Assembly: GCA_046290495.1 (NCBI GenBank)
Contig: JBKAGT010000006.1
Span: 868,001 to 932,000 of the forward strand
Reading direction: 5' to 3'
Length of the DNA: 64,000 bases
From: PGYR01 sp046290495
GTDB taxonomy: Bacteria; Bacteroidota; Ignavibacteria; Kapaibacteriales; UBA2268
Below, piece by piece: positions 8,854-16,846 of this stretch. Both the position numbers and the translations under genes were made by a program. The stretch's first letter is position 1. Each line of letters begins with the position of its first letter. The notes under the pieces are model-generated. The model was not told the DNA's origin. It did not search any database and worked only from the letters and a program-made list of their open reading frames with translations.

Positions 8854-10112
8854 TGAAAAAAATAATGTTATTTCTTTTACTCATCGCTTGTAGTATTGAA
8901 GCATATAGTCAAGAGAATGAAATAAATGAAAACTCTGTAGAATTAGCTAGAGTACTAGGTAAAGACATATTTGAGATGAATGGAGTTCCTTTTACTCAAC
9001 CTATTGTTACAGCTACTAACGCTACAGTAAATTCAGGATTCTTTAATACAGCGTATATCCCACAAGAAGATTCACTCTATTTTAAGTTTTCTGTCAATTA
9101 TATGTATGGAATTGTCCCAGATGAAGATAAAGTTTTTTCTCCATCATTTCCTAATGAACCATTTAGCTTAACTAAAATTACTGATTATGCCAGCTTTGAT
9201 ATTATTAATAATACAATAGAAATTCAAGATACTATTGGTTTATATACTTATTTATTGAGGACATTAATATATGATGGTATTCAAGATGGATCTATTGAAG
9301 TTCCAAATGAAACTGCAACTTTATTAGGTAAAGATGATAAAGAAATAAAAATTGAGGATGGCTCACTAGAAGAAAACGGTAGAAAAAGAATAGAAAGTTT
9401 AGAAAACACATTTGGTGTGGAGTTCCCTGAAGAACTTTCAAATCAAGTATTATCAGCACTTGAAGGGCTAACTCAGAATTTCCCTTTACCAAAGGGAGCT
9501 GGATTAGATGCTATGCACTTTGGAGTACCTCAATTAGAGATTGGGTCTTATTTTGGGACTGAATTTTTAATTAGATACATACCAAAGATTAACTATGGGC
9601 AAACTATTGGTGATTTTGGATTTTTTGGGGTAGGATTGAAGCACTCTATTTCTCAGTACTTTTTTGATTTTGACCAGGAAAGAACGTTTGACTTAGCAAT
9701 TCAATTTGCATATCAATCATCTTCAATGGAAAACGTATTTGGAGAGACAAATGCAAGTATGGTTTCATCAGCGGATATTCTTAATTTTAATATTCAGGCA
9801 AGTAAAAACATAGAAGGATATTTTGATGTCTATGGGGGATTATCATTCGAACAAATTGATATTGAAGCAGATTTAACATATACATTACCTATACAAGTGC
9901 AAGTGAACCTTGGATTAGTTGACAAAGATAAACAAACTGGTCCTGGTTATCCGGGAGATACTAAGCCACAAACTACTACTCTTCAAGTTGAAGATTTTAA
10001 TATAAAAGGAATATTAGGTATAAAAAAAGATATAGGTCCTGTATCCGTCTTTGCAAGCTACAACATAAGTAAATTTGATATAATAAATGGTGGACTTCAA
10101 TACAGTTTCTAA
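8850..10112 (+). CDS. DUF6588-like outer-membrane protein
   Basis: A 420-residue exported protein with a signal peptide (about residues 1-20, cleavage after AYS). The mature part starts with an alpha region and the NSGFFNTAYIP segment, then has many alternating amphipathic strands and ends in an aromatic residue (LQYSF), typical of outer-membrane beta-barrels. The early segment resembles the Bacteroidota family DUF6588; I rate this as likely rather than proven. Co-translated with the preceding small membrane protein through an ATGA overlap, and followed five bases later by folD. Function unknown. Confidence 0.7.
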   Translation: MMKKIMLFLLLIACSIEAYSQENEINENSVELARVLGKDIFEMNGVPFTQPIVTATNATVNSGFFNTAYIPQEDSLYFKFSVNYMYGIVPDEDKVFSPSFPNEPFSLTKITDYASFDIINNTIEIQDTIGLYTYLLRTLIYDGIQDGSIEVPNETATLLGKDDKEIKIEDGSLEENGRKRIESLENTFGVEFPEELSNQVLSALEGLTQNFPLPKGAGLDAMHFGVPQLEIGSYFGTEFLIRYIPKINYGQTIGDFGFFGVGLKHSISQYFFDFDQERTFDLAIQFAYQSSSMENVFGETNASMVSSADILNFNIQASKNIEGYFDVYGGLSFEQIDIEADLTYTLPIQVQVNLGLVDKDKQTGPGYPGDTKPQTTTLQVEDFNIKGILGIKKDIGPVSVFASYNISKFDIINGGLQYSF

Positions 10113-10117
10113 TTGAC

Positions 10118-10990
10118 ATGGATAAATTAATAGACGGCAAGAAAATTGCCAACGAAATAAAAGAAGAGATAAAAGAGAACATAAAAGTTTTAAAGGATGA
10201 AAAAGGTATAAGACCTGGTTTAGCTATTCTATTAGTTGGTAATGACCCAGCATCCGAATCCTATGTGAGAAGTAAGGAAAGAAACTCCGAAAATCTAGAT
10301 TTCCATTTTGTGATGAGAAGGGAAGAAGAAACTATTTCTGAAGATGAAGTCTTACAGATCATTGAAGACTGGAATAATGATGATGAGATACATGGTATCT
10401 TAGTCCAACTACCACTTCCTAAGCACATCGATGAATACAAAGTAACAATGAAAATTGATCCCAAAAAGGACGTAGATGGTTTTCACCCAGTAAATTTAGG
10501 TAATTTAGTAATTGGTAACGATGGCCTTGTACCGTGTACACCAGCAGGTATAGTCGAGCTATTATACAGATATAATATTGAGACAAAAGGAAAACATGTA
10601 GTAGTTTTAGGTAGAAGTAACATAGTTGGAAAACCTATAGCAAACCTGATGTATCAGAAGAATGAGAAGGCAAATTCTATTGTTACTATCTGTCACTCAG
10701 CCGCAGATGATGTGTTCCAATATACCAAACAAGCAGATATTCTTATAGTCGCTATTGGCAGTGCTCAGTTTATTAAAAAAGAGCATATCAAAGATGGTAC
10801 AACAATAATTGATGTAGGTATAAATAGAATAGATGCAGACAATGAGAAAGGATATATGATAGTTGGTGATGTAGATTTTGATGATGTGCAAGAAAAAGTA
10901 TCTGCCATTACTCCTGTTCCTGGTGGTGTCGGGCCTATGACTATAGCTATGCTAATGAGTAATACTTATAAATCAGCTTTGGAGTTATGA
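10118..10990 (+). CDS. folD: Methylenetetrahydrofolate dehydrogenase / cyclohydrolase FolD
   Basis: Bifunctional cytosolic enzyme interconverting methylene-THF, methenyl-THF and 10-formyl-THF for purine and formyl-Met synthesis. The 290-residue protein has Tyr49 and catalytic Lys53 in SYVRSKE, the QLPLPKH loop, PKKDVDGFHPVNLG, the PCTPAGIVELL segment, the NADP-binding VVLGRSNIVGKP and the C-terminal TPVPGGVGPMT motif. Length is normal. It follows the DUF6588-like gene by five bases and overlaps the RluA-family gene by four (ATGA). Assignment is firm. Confidence 0.96.
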   Translation: MDKLIDGKKIANEIKEEIKENIKVLKDEKGIRPGLAILLVGNDPASESYVRSKERNSENLDFHFVMRREEETISEDEVLQIIEDWNNDDEIHGILVQLPLPKHIDEYKVTMKIDPKKDVDGFHPVNLGNLVIGNDGLVPCTPAGIVELLYRYNIETKGKHVVVLGRSNIVGKPIANLMYQKNEKANSIVTICHSAADDVFQYTKQADILIVAIGSAQFIKKEHIKDGTTIIDVGINRIDADNEKGYMIVGDVDFDDVQEKVSAITPVPGGVGPMTIAMLMSNTYKSALEL

Positions 10991-11727
10991 AAAACAAGAA
11001 CGCTGATTATCAGGTAATATACGAAGACGATAGTTTAGTTTTCGTGAATAAAGCTGCCGGCTTATTGTCTGTTCCTGATAGATACAATCCTAATAAAAAG
11101 AATCTCAAACATTTGTTAACTGAAAGATTCGGTGAGATATTTGTGACTCACAGATTAGACAAAGGTACAAGTGGTATTATGGTTTTTGCAAAGGATGCAG
11201 AAACACACAAATACATGAATACACTTTTTGAAAATCAAGATATAATAAGGAAATACAATGTATTAGTTAAAGGGATTTTCGCAAAACAAAGTCTTGATAT
11301 AGATATTCCAATATTGCCTAGTTCATCTAAGAAAGGTTTATCAATGCCGTCAGCACGTGGCAAATATTCACTTACGAAAGTTGAAGTAATGGATCGGTTT
11401 GATAAAGCAACATTATTAGAATGCAACCTAGTTACAGGTCGTTCACATCAAATTAGAGTTCATTTGTCTACGCTAGGTTTCCCACTTTATGTTGATAAAG
11501 ATTATGGTGGGTTCGAGAGCTTTTTATTATCAAACTTTAAGAAAAGGTTTAATCTGAAAAAGCACACTGATGAAAGGCCTATACTAGATAGATTATCTAT
11601 GCATGCTCACTCGCTCGAATTTATTCATCCTAAGACAAAAAAAAGTATTAAAATAGAAGCGGAATACCCTCGTGATTTTGCTGCAATGATTCAGATACTT
11701 AACAAATACAACAAAATATATCAGTAA
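10987..11727 (+). CDS. RluA-family pseudouridine synthase
   Basis: Converts uridine to pseudouridine in rRNA or tRNA. The core motif THRLDKGTSGIMVF carries catalytic Asp58, and RSHQIRVHL is the family's second conserved block. At 246 residues it is a short RluA member without an S4 domain, so it resembles RluA/TruC-type enzymes; the exact target base cannot be read from sequence. It starts with an ATGA overlap on folD, so it is co-translated, and tilS follows after 16 bases, making a short tRNA/rRNA modification run. Confidence 0.9.
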   Translation: MKNKNADYQVIYEDDSLVFVNKAAGLLSVPDRYNPNKKNLKHLLTERFGEIFVTHRLDKGTSGIMVFAKDAETHKYMNTLFENQDIIRKYNVLVKGIFAKQSLDIDIPILPSSSKKGLSMPSARGKYSLTKVEVMDRFDKATLLECNLVTGRSHQIRVHLSTLGFPLYVDKDYGGFESFLLSNFKKRFNLKKHTDERPILDRLSMHAHSLEFIHPKTKKSIKIEAEYPRDFAAMIQILNKYNKIYQ

Positions 11728-11743
11728 AAAGAAGAAATAAAAA

Positions 11744-13228
11744 TTGGCAAATAAGAAACCCAAATACATAAAATTTAAATACCCTGATGAGTTAACACCT
11801 CTAGAAAGAAAATCCAAAAAGTATTATGATTACTTCAAAAGTATCAAGAAGACTTTGGAAACTCAGTTATTTGTAGAAAAAAAATCGAAAATATTATTAG
11901 CTGTAAGTGGTGGAGTAGATTCACTTACTCTTTTTGATATATTTTTGAATTTGAAAGATGAGTATAATTTTGAATTAGCAGTAGCACATTTCAACCACAA
12001 ACTAAGAGAAAATGATTCGGATAGAGATCAGAGATTTGTAGAAAAAATTTGCGGTAAAAATGATATTAGACTTTTCAAATCATCAGCGAATATAGATTCT
12101 TACGCTAAGAAGAAATCTCTTTCAATCGAAGAAGCTGCTAGAATCAAAAGGTATTCTTTCTTTGAAAAAATTTGTAAAGAAAATGAATATAATTACTTAG
12201 CTACAGCACACACTAAGAATGATCTTGCAGAGACTTTCCTCTTAAATTTATTCAGAGGCAGTGGGTTACATGGTCTTACTTCTATTCCAGTAAGAAGAAA
12301 ATTAACAAACAATAGCTTTGTTATAAGGCCTTTAATTAATTTGACAAAAGACGAATTGATTGAATATGCAAAAATGAGAGAGCTGGAATGGATGGAAGAT
12401 AAAACAAACGATGAGTTAGTCTATACTAGAAATAAAATTAGAAATCTTTTACTACCTGAAATAGTTGAAAATTACAATCCAAACTTTGTAAATACTATTG
12501 AACGAACTGCATCCATTATTAAAAGTGCAAATAATTTTGTCAAAGATTACACAGAAGCAAATTTTAAAAAGATATTTATTTCTGCTAAGCAACTTAACGT
12601 AGAGATTAACTCTCAGTTCCTAGATTCGTATGCAGAGATTATTCAAAATGAATTAGTAAGAAAAACTTTATCAAAATATTTCAATTTTCATCATGCTCCT
12701 TATGAAATAACTGAAAGAGTAGTTGGTCTTACAAGTAAAAATGTTAATTCGAAAGTAGAAGTTACAAATAACATAACTGCACTAAAGGAAAGAGGAAAAA
12801 TTGTTATATTCAGAGACAAAACTGAAGAAATTGAACAAATCAGCGAAGTAATTGAACCTAAAGGTACTGTAACAATAGGTGATTATAAGTTAAAATTCTC
12901 TGAAATAGAAAGAAAAGATGTTAGGTTCGTAAAAGACAATAATGTTGAATATTTTGATTTGGAGTATATGCCCAAAAATCTACTTATCCGTAACTGGATA
13001 AAAGGTGATAAGTTGACTCCATTTGGCTTTGATGGAACTGTAAAAGTCTCTGATTTGCTAACGAATATGAAAATTGATAATATTAAGAAAGAAAAATTAT
13101 TAGTAATGACGGACAAAGTCAATATTGTATGGGTACTAGGCGTTAGAATGAGTGATAAATACGCTGTCAAAAAAGATTCTGAAAAGGTGATGAAAATAGA
13201 ATTACTCAAATCACCATTAAACAATTAA
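11744..13228 (+). CDS. tilS: tRNA(Ile)-lysidine synthase TilS
   Basis: Ligates lysine to C34 of the CAU-anticodon tRNA-Ile, changing its specificity from Met to Ile. The 494-residue protein has the PP-loop SGGVDS at residues 55-60, the HFNHKLRE segment, ATAHTKNDLAET, NLFRGSGLHGL and a C-terminal substrate-binding domain. The start is TTG at 11744: an in-frame stop lies just upstream at 11738-11740 and the first internal ATG is far beyond the PP-loop. An unusual lysine-rich extension of about 45 residues precedes the core. tilS next to ftsH is a common bacterial arrangement. Confidence 0.94.
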   Translation: MANKKPKYIKFKYPDELTPLERKSKKYYDYFKSIKKTLETQLFVEKKSKILLAVSGGVDSLTLFDIFLNLKDEYNFELAVAHFNHKLRENDSDRDQRFVEKICGKNDIRLFKSSANIDSYAKKKSLSIEEAARIKRYSFFEKICKENEYNYLATAHTKNDLAETFLLNLFRGSGLHGLTSIPVRRKLTNNSFVIRPLINLTKDELIEYAKMRELEWMEDKTNDELVYTRNKIRNLLLPEIVENYNPNFVNTIERTASIIKSANNFVKDYTEANFKKIFISAKQLNVEINSQFLDSYAEIIQNELVRKTLSKYFNFHHAPYEITERVVGLTSKNVNSKVEVTNNITALKERGKIVIFRDKTEEIEQISEVIEPKGTVTIGDYKLKFSEIERKDVRFVKDNNVEYFDLEYMPKNLLIRNWIKGDKLTPFGFDGTVKVSDLLTNMKIDNIKKEKLLVMTDKVNIVWVLGVRMSDKYAVKKDSEKVMKIELLKSPLNN

Positions 13229-13300
13229 ATTATAAAAAATTAAAATAATACTTTCACGTCATAAATTAAATTGAAAAATACGTAAATCAAGGCGAATTAA

Positions 13301-15349
13301 ATGAACGGCAACAACAACAATTTGAATAATAAAAATAATCCCAATCAAGATGAGAATCAGAACAAATTCAGCAAGAATCTTATGTTTTGGTTATTCATTT
13401 CATTTGGTATATTTTCATTAGTATTTTTATTCCAGGATAATAATAAGAGCGACGCCAGAGTTTCTTATTCTCAATACAAAGAGTTCTTAGACAAAGATCT
13501 TATCACTGAAGCTACCATAGTAAAAACTCAGATGAATGATTATGAGTTCTATGGTGAACTATCTGGCCCTGTTAATATAAAGTTAGACAAAGGTTCTAAA
13601 GAAATAAGAAGTTTCGTTACTAAGCTAGGTGTTTTAGATTCTGAATCTGAGCAAATATGGGAAGAAAAAGGCATAGAACTAAAATATGAACAAGGTGATG
13701 ATTTCTTATGGAGTACCATTATTACACTTCTACCTCTTTTACTTTTAGTAGTCCTAATGGTGTTCATATTTAAAAGAATGCAAGGTGGAGGCGGTGGTCA
13801 AAGAGGCCTATTTAATTTTGGAAAAGCAAGGATAAAATTACTTGATGCAAGTTTACCAAAAGTTACATTTAAGGACGTAGCTGGCGTGGACGAAGCTAAA
13901 TACGAATTAGAAGAGGTCATTGAGTTCTTAAAAGAACCATCTAAATTTAAGAAATTGGGTGGTAAGATTCCTAAAGGTGTTCTATTACTTGGTTCACCAG
14001 GTACTGGAAAGACTTTACTTGCAAGAGCTGTTGCTGGCGAAGCAGGTGTACCATTTTTCTCTATGTCTGGTGCCGACTTTGTTGAGATGTTTGTAGGTGT
14101 TGGTGCAAGTAGAGTTAGAGATTTATTCGAACAAGCCAAGAAAAATAATCCATGTCTAATATTTATAGATGAGATTGATGCTGTGGGTAGAAAACGTGGA
14201 GCTGGTCTTGGCGGCGGACATGATGAGAGGGAACAAACTCTAAATCAACTACTAGTTGAAATGGATGGTTTTGAGCAAAACAGTGGAATTATTATAATAG
14301 CCGCGACAAATAGGCCCGATGTATTAGACCCAGCATTACTGAGACCTGGTAGGTTTGATAGACAAGTAATTGTTGATAGACCAGATGTAAATGGTAGAGA
14401 AGGAATATTCAAAGTACACACAAAGAACATACCTTTATCTGACGATGTAGACTTGAAAGTTTTAGCAAGGGGTACACCTGGGTTGTCAGGTGCTGACATT
14501 GCAAATGTAATCAATGAAGCAGCATTGTTCGCTGCTAGAAGAAATAGTGAAAAAGTTACTATGTATGATTTCGAAAACGCCAAAGATAAAATCTTGATGG
14601 GAATCGAAAGAAAGAGTATGGTAATTTCTAAGAAAGAAAAGGAAATGACGTCATATCATGAGATGGGGCATGCTCTGATTGGTAAATTAGTTCCAAAAAG
14701 TGATCCAGTTCATAAGGTAACAATCATTCCACGTGGTAGAGCATTAGGTGTAACAGCTTCATTACCTGAAGAGGATTTACACTCATATTCGAAAGAATAT
14801 ATTGAAGCTAAGCTCATAATGTTAATGGGTGGTAGAGCTGCAGAGAAGATAGTATTTGGTAATACTACTTCAGGTGCTCAGAATGATATAAAAAGAGCGA
14901 CTGATATGGCAAGAAAAATGGTTTGTGATTGGGGTATGTCAGAACAGATAGGACCAATTAACTATGCAACTAGCGAAGATGAGCCATTTTTAGGAAGAGA
15001 ACTTAGCCATGGTCGTGAGTTTAGTGAAAAAACTCAAGAAGCAATAGATGAAGAAGTAAAGAATATCTTGTTTGAGGCTAATAGTAAAGCAGAAGAAATA
15101 TTACGAGAGAATATCGATCTATTACACAAAACAGCAGAAGTACTTCTAGAAAGAGAGATACTTGATGCAAATGAACTAGATATGCTAATAGAAGGAAAAG
15201 AACTTCCACCTATCAACTTGAGCAAACTGAGTGCAATAAAGTCAATGAAAATTGAAGATAAAAAGAGTGATTCCAAGGGGAGTAACTCTAAGAATAGTGA
15301 AAATGAATCAGAAGAAATATCTTCTGAAGATAACAACAAAATCAAATAA
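13301..15349 (+). CDS. ftsH: ATP-dependent zinc metalloprotease FtsH
   Basis: Membrane-anchored AAA+ protease that degrades misfolded membrane proteins and regulators such as LpxC in other bacteria. The 682-residue protein has two membrane segments (about residues 28-45 and 143-160), Walker A GSPGTGKT at 231-238, Walker B FIDEIDA with Asp290-Glu291, the second region of homology (ATNRPDVLDPALLRPGRFDR) and the zinc site HEMGH at 453-457. It has an asparagine-rich N-terminus and an acidic, lysine/serine-rich tail. The repeat-protein gene follows closely. Confidence 0.97.
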   Translation: MNGNNNNLNNKNNPNQDENQNKFSKNLMFWLFISFGIFSLVFLFQDNNKSDARVSYSQYKEFLDKDLITEATIVKTQMNDYEFYGELSGPVNIKLDKGSKEIRSFVTKLGVLDSESEQIWEEKGIELKYEQGDDFLWSTIITLLPLLLLVVLMVFIFKRMQGGGGGQRGLFNFGKARIKLLDASLPKVTFKDVAGVDEAKYELEEVIEFLKEPSKFKKLGGKIPKGVLLLGSPGTGKTLLARAVAGEAGVPFFSMSGADFVEMFVGVGASRVRDLFEQAKKNNPCLIFIDEIDAVGRKRGAGLGGGHDEREQTLNQLLVEMDGFEQNSGIIIIAATNRPDVLDPALLRPGRFDRQVIVDRPDVNGREGIFKVHTKNIPLSDDVDLKVLARGTPGLSGADIANVINEAALFAARRNSEKVTMYDFENAKDKILMGIERKSMVISKKEKEMTSYHEMGHALIGKLVPKSDPVHKVTIIPRGRALGVTASLPEEDLHSYSKEYIEAKLIMLMGGRAAEKIVFGNTTSGAQNDIKRATDMARKMVCDWGMSEQIGPINYATSEDEPFLGRELSHGREFSEKTQEAIDEEVKNILFEANSKAEEILRENIDLLHKTAEVLLEREILDANELDMLIEGKELPPINLSKLSAIKSMKIEDKKSDSKGSNSKNSENESEEISSEDNNKIK

Positions 15350-15363
15350 TTTCGGTGAATGCT

Positions 15364-16719
15364 ATGACAGATCAAAACGAAAATAAAGAAATAAACAATA
15401 GTCAAATTTCTTCTGAAGCTCCGGAGAATACTACTGATGAAAATTTGAATCGCGAATACACAGCTCAAGAAACTGAAGCAAAACCTACAGAAGAATCTAC
15501 TACAAAGGAAGAGCTGCAGGTAAACCAAGAAGCATTGGAAGAGCAGCAAAAAGCATATTCAGATTTGAAGTCAGAAATAGATAGTATCAATACAGACGTT
15601 GAAACGCTAGATGATATAAAGCATCAACGTAAAAGTATGGTTGAGTTGAAGGAAAGAATATTAGCATTATTTCTTATTCCTAAATCAGATCGAGATAGTT
15701 CTATTGATACAATTCAAGAAAAATTTGATATACTACAGAAAAAGTCGGATGATATTAAAATTAAAATATCTGAAGAATATGAGAAAAATTTACACGAAAT
15801 AGAGCCCAAAGTTAAAACTGTCATAGCTGAAGTTGATGAAGCTGATAACTTTTCTGATATGAGAAAGAAACTAATTGATTTACAATCAGAAATAAAAGAA
15901 TGCAGAATCAATAGTGAGAAGAAGGATGATTTCTTCTCAATGGTCCAAGATGCTTTTGAATCACTTACTGAGAAACAAGAAGCAGAGAGAGAAAAATATG
16001 AAATGGAAATTTCAGAAAATTATCTTAGCATAAAACCTAAGGTAGCTGACGCTATCAGATTTGCAATACAAACAGAAAATTTCAATGAAGCAAGACAAAG
16101 GCTGATAGAATCTCAGAATGAGTTAAAGCAAGTAAAACTAAAGAAAGACCATTTGGACGAGTTATTTGGATTAATAAGAAAAGCGTTCGAAACAGTAAAC
16201 AGCAAGCAAGACCAAGAAAGAGAAAAGTTCAGAGAAGAATCTGAAAAAGAATACTTAGCTATTGAACCAACTATACGAGAAAATATTGAATTTGCTAAAA
16301 CTAGCGATGACTATGAAAAAGCACGTGCATTACTTATTGATTCCCAAAAGCTAATCAAAGGTAAAAATTTAACTAGAAAACACCGTGATGATTTGTATGG
16401 CAGAATTCGTGAAGTATTCAATGAGTTAAATCAAAAAAGTGATGCAAATAGAGAAGAATTTCTCGAAGAATGCAAAGAAAATTTCGCGAAATTAGAGGTC
16501 AAGGTAAATGAAGCGATTGCTTATATAGACTTCACTAATTACTTAAATGATATTAGAGAAGGACTTTTATCTGTCCAAGATGAAGTGAAAATTGCAAAGT
16601 TAACTCGCTCTCAAAGAAACGAACTCTTCAAAAGAATAAGAGATGGATTTGCCAAATTCGATGAAAAAAGAAATAAATTCATTGAAAAAAGAAAGCAAAG
16701 AGAAAAAGGCGAAGAATAG
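15364..16719 (+). CDS. Charged helical protein with exact 77-residue repeats (DUF349-like)
   Basis: A soluble, highly charged, helix-rich protein. Counting from the upstream GTG at 15355 (454 residues), the aligned blocks P-K-V, P-K-V, P-T-I and V-K-V start at 151, 228, 305 and 382, an exact period of 77 residues; a weaker first copy lies around 74-150. Each repeat contains an A/R-x-x-LI-x-Q element and an (R)-DEL-x-x-x-IR-x-x-F element, reminiscent of DUF349 repeats. The first 60 residues are disordered and acidic. I prefer the ATG at 15364 because GGTGA five bases before it is a plausible ribosome binding site. It probably shares the ftsH transcript. Function unknown; a scaffold or RNA/ribosome-associated role would be speculation. 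Confidence 0.75.
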   Translation: MTDQNENKEINNSQISSEAPENTTDENLNREYTAQETEAKPTEESTTKEELQVNQEALEEQQKAYSDLKSEIDSINTDVETLDDIKHQRKSMVELKERILALFLIPKSDRDSSIDTIQEKFDILQKKSDDIKIKISEEYEKNLHEIEPKVKTVIAEVDEADNFSDMRKKLIDLQSEIKECRINSEKKDDFFSMVQDAFESLTEKQEAEREKYEMEISENYLSIKPKVADAIRFAIQTENFNEARQRLIESQNELKQVKLKKDHLDELFGLIRKAFETVNSKQDQEREKFREESEKEYLAIEPTIRENIEFAKTSDDYEKARALLIDSQKLIKGKNLTRKHRDDLYGRIREVFNELNQKSDANREEFLEECKENFAKLEVKVNEAIAYIDFTNYLNDIREGLLSVQDEVKIAKLTRSQRNELFKRIRDGFAKFDEKRNKFIEKRKQREKGEE

Positions 16720-16846
16720 TTATAATTAAGGAGATATCTGTTTAGTTTAGGAAATACAAATATTTCTTATATTTATTTTTTTCTCATTTGGGTTCAATAT
16801 TAAAAGTTATCACAAGATACTAATATTTATTTTTATATCTGCCTCT

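Noticed and set aside
14725..14742. CCACGTGG palindrome in ftsH as a parS or operator
   Set aside because: It encodes conserved FtsH residues (IIPRGRAL) and does not match the parS consensus.
15034..15549. 171-residue minus-strand frame across the ftsH/repeat-protein junction
   Set aside because: Low-complexity serine/leucine-rich translation of the opposite strand of two supported genes, with no ribosome binding site.
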